DNA of 64,000 nt, taken from Haloarcula marina (lineage in GTDB: Archaea; Halobacteriota; Halobacteria; Halobacteriales; Haloarculaceae). The DNA lies in contig NZ_CP100404.1 of the NCBI RefSeq assembly GCF_024218775.1, positions 992,001 through 1,056,000 on the forward strand, given 5' to 3'. The position numbers and the translations under genes are program-made. Below, in pieces: positions 27,101 through 34,462 of this stretch (position 1 is its first letter; each line of letters begins with the position of its first letter). The notes beneath the pieces were generated by a model. It was not told the DNA's origin. It searched no databases and saw only the letters and a list, made by a program, of their open reading frames with translations.

Positions 27101-27708
27101 CCATCGACGAGTACGACCGCGTCGCGGACGACCTCGCGGACCTCGAAGAGCAGATGGCGACCTTGGTCGAGGAGGCCGAGGGCATCCGGGACCGCATCGA
27201 CAGCTACGAGGCCCGGAAGAAGGAGACGTTCATGGAGTCGTTCGACGCCATCAACGAGCAGTTTCAGGACATCTTCGAACGCCTCTCGAACGGCACGGGG
27301 CACCTCCATCTGGAGGACGAGGACGACCCGTTCGACGGCGGCCTGACGATGAAGGCCCAACCCGGCGACAAACCCATCCAACGGTTGGCGGCGATGTCCG
27401 GCGGGGAGAAGTCCCTGACGGCGCTGGCGTTCATCTTCGCCATCCAGCGGCACAACCCCGCGCCGTTCTACGCGCTGGACGAAGTCGACGCGTTCCTCGA
27501 CGCGAAGAACGCCGACCTCGTGGGCGAGATGGTCGACGAACTCGCGGGTGACGCGCAGTTCGTGGTCGTTTCGCACCGCTCGGCCCTGTTGGAGCGGTCC
27601 GAACGCGCTATCGGCGTGATGATGCAGGGTAACAACGTGAGTTCGGTGACCGGTATCGACCTCTCCGGGGACAGTTCGGAGGACGAGGAAGTGGTGGCCG
27701 ATGACTAG
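24121..27708 (+). CDS. smc: Chromosome segregation protein Smc
   Basis: A 1195-residue SMC ATPase that organises and segregates chromosomes. Head: FKSFGRKTRIPF, Walker A GPNGSGKSNIIDAVLF (about 32-47). Two long coiled coils flank the hinge, which runs about 535-690 (DGDSSYGRAVTAIL to GAMTGGSSSG). C-terminal head: signature motif MSGGEKSLTALAFIFAIQ (about 1092-1109) and Walker B FYALDEVDAFLDAKN (about 1117-1131). The acidic tail is GDSSEDEEVVADD. The coiled-coil arms are unusually rich in Glu/Asp, as expected for haloarchaea. It is in an operon with the coiled-coil gene and scpA. Confidence 0.97.
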   Translation: MHIKELVLDNFKSFGRKTRIPFYEDFTTISGPNGSGKSNIIDAVLFALGLARTSGIRAEKLTDLIYNPGHADEDVDVSGDRQASVEVILANDDRTVGRAQVVNAAGTEDVGDVDEISIKRRVKETEDNYYSYYYINGRSVNLSDIQDLLAQAGVTPEGYNVVMQGDVTEIINMTAGSRREIIDEIAGVAQFDQKKADAFDELEIVEERIDEAELRMEEKQDRLDQLEDERETALEYQSLRDEREEYEGYRKAAELEDKREELDAVEDRIADLESELRDLQQELDERQGKVIRLEDELHELNQEIERKGEDEQLAIKRDIEEIKGDISRLEDKIETAEESVEAAENERRQAFVQIDRKQETIDDLETDIRETKVAKSNVKADVASKESELAEVQQRIDDIGEEFEEIKDELEAKRDRLEQLKSERNDLQREQDRLLDEARRRSNEEDEKRAAIEEAEAEIPDLEADIEDLERELEKAQKNKATIGEVVDDLRAEKRELQSDLDDLEDEISAKQQEYAQLEAKAGQDGDSSYGRAVTAILNADREGVHGTVGQLGGVDPEYATACETAAGGRLAHVVVDDDGVGQSCIEYLKARNAGRATFLPITQMQNRSLPSLPTADGVVDFAYNLVDFDPEYAGVFAYVLGDTVVVDEMDTARDLMGKYRMVTLDGDLVEKSGAMTGGSSSGTRYSFSGGAGKLERVAKRINDLEDERADVRSDLRDVEERLDDARDRESDATEQVRDIETSIERKETALEDAKERISNLEADLDDIATDREEVADEMDELEADIEAKNDAITEVETDIEALEAEVQDSELPALTDERESIREDIDALEDRLDDLDAELNELQLEKQYAEDAIEGLHDDIEAAQNRKAEKEERIADLEDRIEAKREQKVEKEQEVADLEDELADLKSEREDLRESVQAAKEARDEQRSKVADVERDLEDEREDEERLSWEIDELEAQVDDYDPEEVPDHDTVEAEIERLTGEMEALEPVNMRAIDEYDRVADDLADLEEQMATLVEEAEGIRDRIDSYEARKKETFMESFDAINEQFQDIFERLSNGTGHLHLEDEDDPFDGGLTMKAQPGDKPIQRLAAMSGGEKSLTALAFIFAIQRHNPAPFYALDEVDAFLDAKNADLVGEMVDELAGDAQFVVVSHRSALLERSERAIGVMMQGNNVSSVTGIDLSGDSSEDEEVVADD

Positions 27709-27793
27709 CGAGGGGCGCGCGGAGCGCGGTCCTCGGATGCGAGCGGTGGAGGCCGCGAGCAAGGCGACTACCGGGGTGAGTCGCCGTGACTGA
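27701..27793 (+). CDS. Possible 30-residue peptide bridging smc and scpA
   Basis: An ATG inside the last codons of smc (27701) opens a frame of 30 codons (MTSEGRAERGPRMRAVE start) that stops at 27791-27793, just inside the scpA start (GTG 27786). It would let ribosomes move from smc to scpA by stop/start coupling. The peptide is basic and not obviously conserved, so it may be only a translated linker. The DNA is GCG-rich in a way typical of haloarchaeal spacer insertions. Confidence 0.3.
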   Translation: MTSEGRAERGPRMRAVEAASKATTGVSRRD

Positions 27794-28742
27794 CGACGAC
27801 ATCCCGCTGGACATCACCGGCCACGAGGACAGAGAGCGGCCCGGCGGGTCGATGGACGGCGACTCGCCGTTCGGGGGCGAGGCGGCCGACACCGAGGACG
27901 TGGAACTCCTCGACGACGAGTCGGCGGCCGACGCGCCCGAGGACGAGCAAGACGCCGACGAGGAACCGGCCGAACCCGTCGAGGTGCTGGTCCAACTGGC
28001 CGACGACGGGGAAATCGACCCGTGGGACATCGACGTGGTGCAGGTCACGGACAAGTTTCTCGCGCGCATCGACGAGGGCGACCTGCGGACCGGCGGCCGG
28101 GCGCTGTTCTACGCTTCGGTCCTGATTCGGATGAAGAGCGACGCGATGCTCGGCGAGGACGAACCCGAGGAACCCCCGGCCGAACCGTGGGAGCAGGCGA
28201 TGACCGACGACGCGCCCATCGAGGACCCCGACCCGTTCGGCGCGCTCGAATCGGAGATGGACCGCCGTCTCGAACGCCGCCGCGCCCGCGGGATGCCCCA
28301 GACGCTGGACGAACTCGTCCGGGACCTGCGGGACGCCGAACGGGACTCGTGGTGGAAGGAATCCCGCGAGTACGACACCAGCGACTCGCCGAAGGGCTTC
28401 CAGCGCGGCACGCAGGAACTGGACTACCGCGGGGCCGACGACATGCGACTGGACGACGAACCCTCGGCCGCGGACGTGACGGGCACGGCCCACGCCGAGC
28501 AGATAGACGAGGTCATCGAGGACGTGTACGCGGCCGTCCGCGAGCAGTACGAGAAGGGCCGCGACGAAGTCCTCTACCGCGAGGTGGAGACGGCCGGTGG
28601 TTCGCGGGTCGAGACGTTCCTCGGCCTGCTCTTTCTGGCCCACCGCGGCCGGGTCCGCCTCCAGCAGGACGATTTGTTCGGCGACCTGTGGATACAGGAC
28701 CCCAACGCCGTGAGCGGGTCCGAGGAAGCCGTCGCGGACTGA
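27786..28742 (+). CDS. scpA: Segregation/condensation protein A (kleisin)
   Basis: A 318-residue kleisin that closes the Smc ring. An acidic disordered N-terminus of about 60 residues precedes the ScpA domain: VEVLVQLADDGEIDPWDIDV (about 65-84), VTDKFLARIDEGDLRTGGRA (about 87-106), then LIRMKSDAMLGED. The C-terminal winged helix is about 255-300 (VETFLGLLFLAHRGRVRLQQ...DLFGDLWI). The GTG start at 27786 is used. A ScpB gene is not present next to it in this window. It is in the smc operon and 77 nt after smc. Confidence 0.92.
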   Translation: MTDDDIPLDITGHEDRERPGGSMDGDSPFGGEAADTEDVELLDDESAADAPEDEQDADEEPAEPVEVLVQLADDGEIDPWDIDVVQVTDKFLARIDEGDLRTGGRALFYASVLIRMKSDAMLGEDEPEEPPAEPWEQAMTDDAPIEDPDPFGALESEMDRRLERRRARGMPQTLDELVRDLRDAERDSWWKESREYDTSDSPKGFQRGTQELDYRGADDMRLDDEPSAADVTGTAHAEQIDEVIEDVYAAVREQYEKGRDEVLYREVETAGGSRVETFLGLLFLAHRGRVRLQQDDLFGDLWIQDPNAVSGSEEAVAD

Positions 28743-28798
28743 GTTCTCGCGCCGACGCGGCGAACAGGTTCAAACGGGTCGAGTCCCTAGTATAAGTG

Positions 28799-29905
28799 AT
28801 GGCCCAGCAGTCGTTGCCGACGGACCTCCCGCACCCCGAACGACTCGCCGACGCCTTTCGGGTCTACGAGGTGGACACCACTCCCGAGGACGGGGTACGG
28901 TACTACGGTGAACCGGTGACGGAGTCCCAGCAAGTCCTCCGGCGGGTCGCACCCCGCTTTCGCAAGCGCGGGTATCGGGTCCGCCTCCAGCGCGAGATGG
29001 GCGAACACGTCCTCGTCGCCACCGAGCGCTCGCTGGGCGTCGACGGCGTGCCGTGGACGAACGTCGCGTTGGCGCTGGCGACGCTGCTCTCGACGCTGTT
29101 CGCGGGCAGTCGGTGGTACGGTCTCTCCGTCGTGGACGACCCGGCGGCGATACTCCAGGCGTGGCCCTTCGCGGCCGCCGTCCTCGGTATCCTCGCCGTT
29201 CACGAGTTCGGCCACTACGCGCTGAGTCGCTACCACGAGGTGCAGGCGAGTCTCCCCTATTTCATCCCGCTCCCCCTGAACGTCATCGGGACGCTCGGGG
29301 CGGTCATCCGGATGGACGACAACATCCCCGACCGACGGGCACTGTTCGACATCGGCGTGGCCGGGCCGCTGGCGGGACTCGCGGCCACGATAGCGGTCAC
29401 CGCTGTCGGCGTCTCGCTGGACCCGATTCGCGTCACGGGCGGCGTCGCCACGCAAATCGAACTGGGCTACCCGCTCCTGATTCGCGGTATCGCCGCGATT
29501 CTCGGCGAACAGGTCGTCTACGCCGACCCGACGCTGATTCCGAATCCGGTCGTCATCGGGGCGTGGGTCGGCGCGTTCGTCACGTTCCTGAATCTCCTGC
29601 CGGTGGGACAACTGGACGGCGCGCACATCACCCGCTCGCTGCTGGGCGACCGAACCGCGACGGTCCAGACGGCCGTCCCGTTCGCCCTGTTCGCGCTGGC
29701 GGGCTACCTCGTCGTCTTCGAGAGCGGGCGGGCCGCCGCGCTGTGGGGCTTCTGGGGCGTCCTGACGCTCTTGCTCGGACGGGCGGGGACGGCGACGCCG
29801 TTGGACGAGACGCCCCTCGGTCCGAAGCGGCAGGCCGTCGGTGTGTTGACGCTCGTGCTCGGGTTGCTGTGTTTCGTCCCGGTCCCCATCGCCATCACGC
29901 TCTAG
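28799..29905 (+). CDS. Site-2 protease (M50) intramembrane metalloprotease
   Basis: A 368-residue membrane zinc protease of the M50 family that cleaves substrates within the bilayer. A soluble N-terminal domain (about 1-85) is followed by multiple helices. The zinc site is VHEFGHYALSR (HExxH, about 136-146) and NLLPVGQLDGAH (about 263-274), with the third ligand Asp. Start ATG at 28799 (a GTG at 28796 is adjacent). It lies 56 nt after scpA on the same strand. Its stop codon interlocks with that of the convergent gene (CTAG at 29902-29905). Substrates are unknown; such proteases process membrane-bound regulators. Confidence 0.9.
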   Translation: MAQQSLPTDLPHPERLADAFRVYEVDTTPEDGVRYYGEPVTESQQVLRRVAPRFRKRGYRVRLQREMGEHVLVATERSLGVDGVPWTNVALALATLLSTLFAGSRWYGLSVVDDPAAILQAWPFAAAVLGILAVHEFGHYALSRYHEVQASLPYFIPLPLNVIGTLGAVIRMDDNIPDRRALFDIGVAGPLAGLAATIAVTAVGVSLDPIRVTGGVATQIELGYPLLIRGIAAILGEQVVYADPTLIPNPVVIGAWVGAFVTFLNLLPVGQLDGAHITRSLLGDRTATVQTAVPFALFALAGYLVVFESGRAAALWGFWGVLTLLLGRAGTATPLDETPLGPKRQAVGVLTLVLGLLCFVPVPIAITL

Positions 29906-30552
29906 ATGCCGTACGGGTCGTAGGTCGGCCGGGAATCTCCCTCGGGGTCGATGTCGTAGCGGTCGTACCACTCGTCGAGCACCGCGTCGGCGGCGTCGGT
30001 GAACAGGACGGCGACGCCGAACGGCCGGGAGTAGCCGTCGGAATCGGGCGCGTCGGGGTCGAGAAAGAGCGCGTCGGCAACCGATTTCCGAATCGTCGGC
30101 AGGTCGGTGAGCGTCGGTTCCATCGGGAGGAGACCGGTGAGGACGCTCGGGACGAACGACCCGCCGGGCAGCGGTGAGCGCGGTTGGACGTGGAGTTCGG
30201 CGACGGGGATGCCGTCTTCTTCGAGCGTGGTCGTCGCGGGGCGCTGCATTCCCTCGGTCCACAACTCCTCGGCGCGGGCGGGCATCTCGGCGCCGACGGC
30301 GAAGTGCATCCGGACGCCGTCGACGCGGTTCAGCGACTGGATTGACCACGCTTCCTCGGCGTCGTCGGGATTGCCGGCCAGCGTCGCGTCTACGAGGTCG
30401 CCGGTACGGAGTGCGTCCACGTCGGCCTGCCGGTCGCCGTAGCCCGACTGATACACGGTGTAGAGGCGCGTCGCGTCGGTGTCGAAGAAGTTGACGTGGG
30501 GCACGTCCTCGACGACGCGATAGACCCGGAACCGACCGGTGCGCTGTTCCAT
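29902..30552 (-). CDS. Haloarchaeal conserved protein (possibly DUF6663)
   Basis: A 216-residue soluble protein without a recognised catalytic motif. The N-terminal half looks like a small beta-barrel (RFRVYRVVEDVPHVNFFDTD ... GDLVDATLAGNP). The C-terminal half is mixed alpha/beta with the strand FGVAVLFTDAADAVLDEWYD. I recall similar proteins as DUF6663, but this is from memory. No nucleotide-binding or metal motif is evident. It converges on the site-2 protease gene and lies downstream of the small zinc-finger gene (48-nt gap) on the same strand. Confidence 0.65.
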   Translation of the reverse strand: MEQRTGRFRVYRVVEDVPHVNFFDTDATRLYTVYQSGYGDRQADVDALRTGDLVDATLAGNPDDAEEAWSIQSLNRVDGVRMHFAVGAEMPARAEELWTEGMQRPATTTLEEDGIPVAELHVQPRSPLPGGSFVPSVLTGLLPMEPTLTDLPTIRKSVADALFLDPDAPDSDGYSRPFGVAVLFTDAADAVLDEWYDRYDIDPEGDSRPTYDPYGI

Positions 30553-30600
30553 GGGGTCGGTAGCGGGGCGGACGGTAAGACTCCGCGGGTTCCGGTCGCA

Positions 30601-30834
30601 CTACGTCACGAGTCGGAGCCACGCCCGCAGGCAGTCGCCGCTACAGTAGTGGTGGTGCTGTCGCGGGCCGCCGCCGGTGTCGCGCACGTCGGCGACGACG
30701 TGCCAGCGGTCGTCGTAGACGTGGCCGCCGCAGACCAGACAGTCCCGGACCGTCTCGTCGTCGGGCAGTCGACCGACGGAGATTGCGTCGACGTAGTAGC
30801 GGCCGCCGAGGTGGTACGGCGTCGGGAGGTCCAT
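30601..30834 (-). CDS. Small zinc-finger protein
   Basis: A 77-residue protein with a probable Zn site: CLVCGGHVY (residues 32-40) and HYCSGDCLRAWLR (about 62-74), i.e. C-x2-C with C-x3-C. The middle is RWHVVADVR. It is of the small zinc-finger type (CPxCG-like) frequent in haloarchaea, where members have been linked to biofilm and motility regulation, but this one is unassigned. It lies upstream of the uncharacterised 216-residue gene and is divergent from the 90-residue plus-strand gene. Confidence 0.75.
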   Translation of the reverse strand: MDLPTPYHLGGRYYVDAISVGRLPDDETVRDCLVCGGHVYDDRWHVVADVRDTGGGPRQHHHYCSGDCLRAWLRLVT

Positions 30835-30915
30835 CGAACGCGCCTACGGGAGCCACCGGTATCGACCTTTGGTCACGGGGAAACACAGAGATACGTGGAG
30901 CGTGAACACGGGCGT

Positions 30916-31188
30916 ATGAGCGAGTCAGCGGGCGTGCCCGAACCGGACGCGGAACAGTTGCGCTTGGCCGTCGAGCGCCTCTTGGACGAGACGGTCGACC
31001 GGGAGGAGGCGCTGGCCGTCTCCGTCGAGGACCTCGAAGTCGACGTACCCATCCGCTTTGGCGACGACTCGCCGCGCGCGAAGTGGCGGTTCGACGGCGA
31101 CGTGACAGTCACCGTCGACGGGATTCGGGGGCCGCTGAGAGAGTGGTTCGACCTCCACGAACAGCGACCGGTCGAGGGCGACGACTAG
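30916..31188 (+). CDS. Small acidic haloarchaeal protein
   Basis: A 90-residue acidic protein (MSESAGVPEPDAEQLRLAVE...) with a predicted N-terminal helix of about 35 residues followed by a beta-rich half (VDVPIRFGDDSPRAKWRFDG, VTVTVDGIRG). No family is recognised. Its stop TAG interlocks with the stop of the SDR-like gene on the other strand (CTAG at 31185-31188). The composition and the clean start after a short leader make it a likely real gene. Confidence 0.6.
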   Translation: MSESAGVPEPDAEQLRLAVERLLDETVDREEALAVSVEDLEVDVPIRFGDDSPRAKWRFDGDVTVTVDGIRGPLREWFDLHEQRPVEGDD

Positions 31189-31886
31189 AACTCCTCGACG
31201 TGGGGCCGGAGGTCCAGTTCGAGCGTCCACGCCGAGCGGTCCTGTTCGACGAGGTGCCAGTACGACGCGGCGATGTCGTCCGGGTCTAAGTACGTCTCCT
31301 CGCCGCGGCCGGGGTCGGTCTCTCCGGACTCGGACGGCAGGATTTGGCCGTCGACGACGACGTGGGCGACGTGAATCCCCTCCGGGCCGAGTTCGCGGGC
31401 CATCGACTCGGCCATCCCGCGGACGGCGAACTTCGCGGCGCTGAATCCGATAGCGCCGCCCCGGCCGCGGACGGCCGAAGTCGCCCCGGTGAAGACGACG
31501 GTGCCGCCGTCGCCCGCCAGCATGTCCGAGACGGCTTCCTGCGAGCAGTGGAGGCCGCCCTCGACGCCGACGGCGAGGGCCGACTCGAACTCCGCGTGCG
31601 AGATGTCCGTGAGTCCCTTCCACGCGCCGCCGCTGGCGTTGACGACGAGAACGTCGACCGGACCGAACGCGTCCCGAACTGCTTCGAACCCGGCGGCGAC
31701 CGCCTCGCGGTCGGTGATGTCCGTCGGGACGGCGACGGCGTTCTCGCCGAGTTCGGCCGCGAGGGCGTCGATGTAGGCGTCTGTGCGGGCAAAGAGCGCG
31801 ACCTGACACCCTTCGGTGACGAATTTGCGGGCGAGCGACGCACCGAGACCGGGACCGACGCCAGCGATAACTGCGGTTCGTGACAT
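31185..31886 (-). CDS. SDR-family protein lacking the catalytic Tyr
   Basis: A 233-residue Rossmann-fold protein. Cofactor loop: GVGPGLGASLARKF (9-22), and VVNASGGAW (81-89) resembling the NNAG region. The catalytic Ser is present (TGATSAV, Ser137), but the usual Y-x-x-x-K reads F-S-A-A-K (Phe148, Lys152). A known SDR subgroup carries Phe here, so it may act by another mechanism or as a cofactor-binding protein. ATG at 31886 is chosen because it starts right at the first beta-strand; a Met seven codons upstream is less likely. Confidence 0.85.
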   Translation of the reverse strand: MSRTAVIAGVGPGLGASLARKFVTEGCQVALFARTDAYIDALAAELGENAVAVPTDITDREAVAAGFEAVRDAFGPVDVLVVNASGGAWKGLTDISHAEFESALAVGVEGGLHCSQEAVSDMLAGDGGTVVFTGATSAVRGRGGAIGFSAAKFAVRGMAESMARELGPEGIHVAHVVVDGQILPSESGETDPGRGEETYLDPDDIAASYWHLVEQDRSAWTLELDLRPHVEEF

Positions 31887-31980
31887 GTGGGGACATACGG
31901 CTTCCACTGGGAAGAGTGTGCTATTTTGTTACCAGATTGGAAAGAACTATGGATTGTAGAGTTGTATGCTAGCACAGCTC
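31887..31980. promoter_or_regulatory. AT-rich divergent promoter region
   Basis: About 90 nt between the SDR-like gene (minus) and a small plus-strand frame, visibly richer in A/T than its surroundings (GTGTGCTATTTTGTTACC; GGATTGTAGAGTTGTATGC). TATA-like runs exist for both directions. Confidence 0.4.
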
Positions 31981-32097
31981 ATGACTCCGACAAAGATACG
32001 CGAACGGCTCGAAGAGTCCGAGGACCGCGTCGATACGGAGAAATTCCTCACCGCGCTCGAGTACGTCCGCGACGACGGGCGGCGGCGTCGTCGCTGA
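31981..32097 (+). CDS. Possible 38-residue acidic peptide
   Basis: The frame starts at ATG 31981 and encodes a 38-residue peptide: MTPTKIRERLEESEDRVDTE, followed by a helical segment and a terminal run of five Arg. The charge-rich helical composition is like haloarchaeal proteins, and TATA-like sequence lies 20-30 nt upstream. It ends 12 nt before the stop of the phosphoribosyltransferase gene on the other strand. It is too short for family assignment and could be spurious. Confidence 0.4.
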   Translation: MTPTKIRERLEESEDRVDTEKFLTALEYVRDDGRRRRR

Positions 32098-32109
32098 GAG
32101 CCCTGGCGT

Positions 32110-32805
32110 TCAATCGCCCGCGAGTCGCCAGCCGTCGTCGGTAGCGACCGCCTCGTCGCGTCGGACCATCTCGTTCATCACTTCGTCGAGGCGGCCCGGT
32201 TGGGCTATCTCCATCTCGGTGTGGCTCACGTCGTGGTAGTCGGTGAGCAGGGCGCGAACGTCCTCCTCCGTGTGAACCTGTCGGTCGCTCTTCTCCATGA
32301 CGCCGCCGATCAATTCTATCATGTCCTCGACGAAGTTCCACGGGTAGACGACCCACGCCCACTCGTCGAGTCGCTCGCCGACGAAGTCCGGTTCGTGCTC
32401 GCTGGTCTGGAGCAGTTGGAGCGTCGCGGTGCGGACGCTCGCGGGGTCGCGGTCCCGGACGCATTCGGCGGCCGTCTCGATAGACTGGCCGGTGTCGGCG
32501 ATGTCGTCGACGACCAGTACGTCCTTGCCCGCGACGGCCCCGTCGGCCAACGGGTAGCGGACCTCGGGTTCGCCGCCCTTCTGGGCGGTTCCCACGTAGT
32601 GTTCGACCTTCAGCGACGCGAGGTCGTCCAGTCCGAGGAAGTCACACAGACAGCGGCCGCCGAACCACCCGCCGCGCGCCAGCGCGACGACCACGTCGGG
32701 TTCGAACTCGGCGGCTTTCACGTCGTCGGCCACGTCGCGGCAGAGGCCGTAGATGTACTCCCAGTTGGTGATGGTGCAGGGGAACTCGTCCGATAACTCG
32801 CCCAT
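32110..32805 (-). CDS. Phosphoribosyltransferase
   Basis: A 231-residue type I phosphoribosyltransferase. The PRPP-binding motif is DVLVVDDIADTGQS (about 94-107); an upstream loop is VVVALARGGWFGGRCL (about 38-53). The C-terminal 70 residues, beyond the PRTase core, look like a helical winged domain (HTEEDVRALLTDYHDVSHTE). Family members salvage purines such as xanthine, guanine or hypoxanthine; the haloarchaeal substrate cannot be read here. Start ATG at 32805. It lies between the small frame and the secreted-protein gene, each oppositely oriented. Confidence 0.85.
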   Translation of the reverse strand: MGELSDEFPCTITNWEYIYGLCRDVADDVKAAEFEPDVVVALARGGWFGGRCLCDFLGLDDLASLKVEHYVGTAQKGGEPEVRYPLADGAVAGKDVLVVDDIADTGQSIETAAECVRDRDPASVRTATLQLLQTSEHEPDFVGERLDEWAWVVYPWNFVEDMIELIGGVMEKSDRQVHTEEDVRALLTDYHDVSHTEMEIAQPGRLDEVMNEMVRRDEAVATDDGWRLAGD

Positions 32806-33003
32806 ACAGGGAGGCGTCGGTGCGCGGACTTAACCGTTTCAGGACTCAGCGATGGGTCGGTGGTGTTCGGACCGTGAGAAGACCGGTCGGCGGCGTCGCT
32901 CCCCTCCCCCGTCTGGGCGGTTGGCTCGGCTTACTCGCGGCCGGTCGTCGCCGCCGCGGAAATGTGGTGTCTAACTAACTATCCCGTCTCGCATGGCCCG
33001 CGT

Positions 33004-33423
33004 ATGAAAGCGGCCCGGACCCACGCTGGATTGCTCCTCCTCTCGGCGCTCATCGTCGCGGGAACGACGGGTATCGGCCTGTTCCCGATGATGGGCGCGG
33101 CCCAGTCAGTCGACGACGGAACCCTCGTCGTCGAATCGACCACGGCGGACGCCGAGTTCACCTACACGTTCACGGTCAACGGCACGGTGGCCCCCGCCGA
33201 CGATGCGCGCTTTACAAGCGAAGACAGCGACCACATCACCGACAACGGGGACGGGACGGTGACCGTCACCGGGTACGCCGGGGACCAGTCGGGCGACGCC
33301 TACGTCATCGACGGCCGGATAACGAACTTCGAGAAGACCGGCGGCGAGTCGGAGTACCGACTGCTCATCGACGGCGAGAACGTGACGCACACCTTCGTCG
33401 CGAGGGGCCGACAGACGCTGTAG
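33004..33423 (+). CDS. Secreted beta-domain protein
   Basis: A 139-residue protein with an N-terminal signal peptide (MKAARTHAGLLLLSALIVAG, then a second hydrophobic stretch to GAAQS, probable cleavage around 32). The mature part is beta-rich and acidic (VVESTTADAEFTYTFTVNGT; VIDGRITNFEKT; YRLLIDGENVTHTF), with N-glycosylation sequons NGT and NVT. No lipobox Cys is present, so it is likely released or loosely bound. Start ATG at 33004 is chosen, 14 codons into the longer open frame, since it opens with the signal peptide. Confidence 0.7.
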   Translation: MKAARTHAGLLLLSALIVAGTTGIGLFPMMGAAQSVDDGTLVVESTTADAEFTYTFTVNGTVAPADDARFTSEDSDHITDNGDGTVTVTGYAGDQSGDAYVIDGRITNFEKTGGESEYRLLIDGENVTHTFVARGRQTL

Positions 33424-33463
33424 TCCAGCAACTGTTATCCGGGGGGTTGTCGAACACTGCGGC

Positions 33464-34372
33464 ATGGAGACGCGACAGGTGTCGCTCGTCGACGCGTTCA
33501 CTGCGGAACCGCTGACGGGCAACCCGGCGGGGGTCGTGACGGACGCCGACGGACTGACCGACGACCAGATGCGGGCTATCGCGAGCGAACTGGGGGCCAG
33601 CGAGACGGCGTTCGTCGTCGACAGCGACGACGCCGACCGCCGACTGCGCTTCTTTACACCGGAACAGGAGGTGGACCTCTGCGGGCACGCCACTATCGGC
33701 GCGCACGCCGCCCTGTTCGAGCGAGGGGTCGTCGAGACGGGCCAGCACACGATGGCGACGGAACGGGGCGTCCTCGACGTGGAGACGAAGGCCGACGGGA
33801 CCGTCTGGATGGACCACGGGAGCGTCGACCTCCGGGAAGTCGACCTCGGGCACGAGACGGCCGCCGACGCCCTCGGCGTCGACGTGGCGACGCTCCGGGA
33901 CGTGGGTGCGGACCTCCCGATGGCCGTCGGGGACAGCGGGTTCCCGTGGCTGTTGGTCCCGGTCAACTACTTCGAGCACCTGAGCGGCGCGGCCCCCGAT
34001 ATGGCGGCCATCGCCGCGATGTGCGAATCCGTCGACGCGATGGGCGTCTACGCGTTCACCTTCGACACCATCGCGGGGGAGTCGACGCTCCACGCTCGGG
34101 CGTTCGCGCCGCGGGCGGGCATCACCGAGGACCCGGTCACCGGGACGGGCGCGGCGGCCTGCGGCGCGTTCATCCGTCGACACGGGGCCATCGACGAGAC
34201 AGTCGAGCAGGTGGTCGTCGAACAGGGACACTTCATCGACCGACCGGGGACGGTCAAAGTCGATACGGACGGGTCCGACGTGTGGGTCGGCGGCCGCGGC
34301 GTGACGACGATGGACGGGACGCTGACGGTCCCCGCGGCCGACGACGACGAAGACGGCATCATCGAGGCGTAG
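33464..34372 (+). CDS. PhzF-family isomerase-like protein
   Basis: A 302-residue protein of the PhzF/YddE fold (two diaminopimelate-epimerase-like lobes). Seen: VSLVDAFTAEPLTGNPAGVV (6-25), the acidic residue region ELGASETAFVV (about 43-53), FTPEQEVDLCGHATIGAHAA (about 65-84) and, in the second lobe, AFAPRAGITEDPVTGTGAAA (about 211-230). Members isomerise small acids (PhzF makes phenazine precursors), but most are uncharacterised and phenazine synthesis is not implied. It is 40 nt after the secreted-protein gene and 90 nt before ppsA. Confidence 0.88.
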   Translation: METRQVSLVDAFTAEPLTGNPAGVVTDADGLTDDQMRAIASELGASETAFVVDSDDADRRLRFFTPEQEVDLCGHATIGAHAALFERGVVETGQHTMATERGVLDVETKADGTVWMDHGSVDLREVDLGHETAADALGVDVATLRDVGADLPMAVGDSGFPWLLVPVNYFEHLSGAAPDMAAIAAMCESVDAMGVYAFTFDTIAGESTLHARAFAPRAGITEDPVTGTGAAACGAFIRRHGAIDETVEQVVVEQGHFIDRPGTVKVDTDGSDVWVGGRGVTTMDGTLTVPAADDDEDGIIEA

Positions 34373-34430
34373 GTCGTTCTTTCGGATTCGAGTGAACGAC
34401 CCCCCGAACGTGCCGCGGCCGAAAGGTCCA

Positions 34431-34461
34431 TAATATTAGTTAGTGTACCAGAACACGAGTC
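34431..34461 (+). promoter_or_regulatory. ppsA promoter with TATA box and TrmB-like site
   Basis: TAATATTAG (34431-34439) is a strong TATA box 24-32 nt before the ppsA ATG. Overlapping the start region is TACC-N7-GAGTC (34446-34461), close to the TACT-N7/8-GAGTA site I recall for the sugar-responsive regulator TrmB in haloarchaea (two mismatches). Its position downstream of the TATA box would suit repression. Confidence 0.5.
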
Positions 34462-34462
34462 A

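Noticed and set aside
32806-33003. A possible tRNA or small RNA in a gap of about 200 nt
   Set aside because: No T-loop (GGTTCRA-type) and acceptor-stem pairing could be found.
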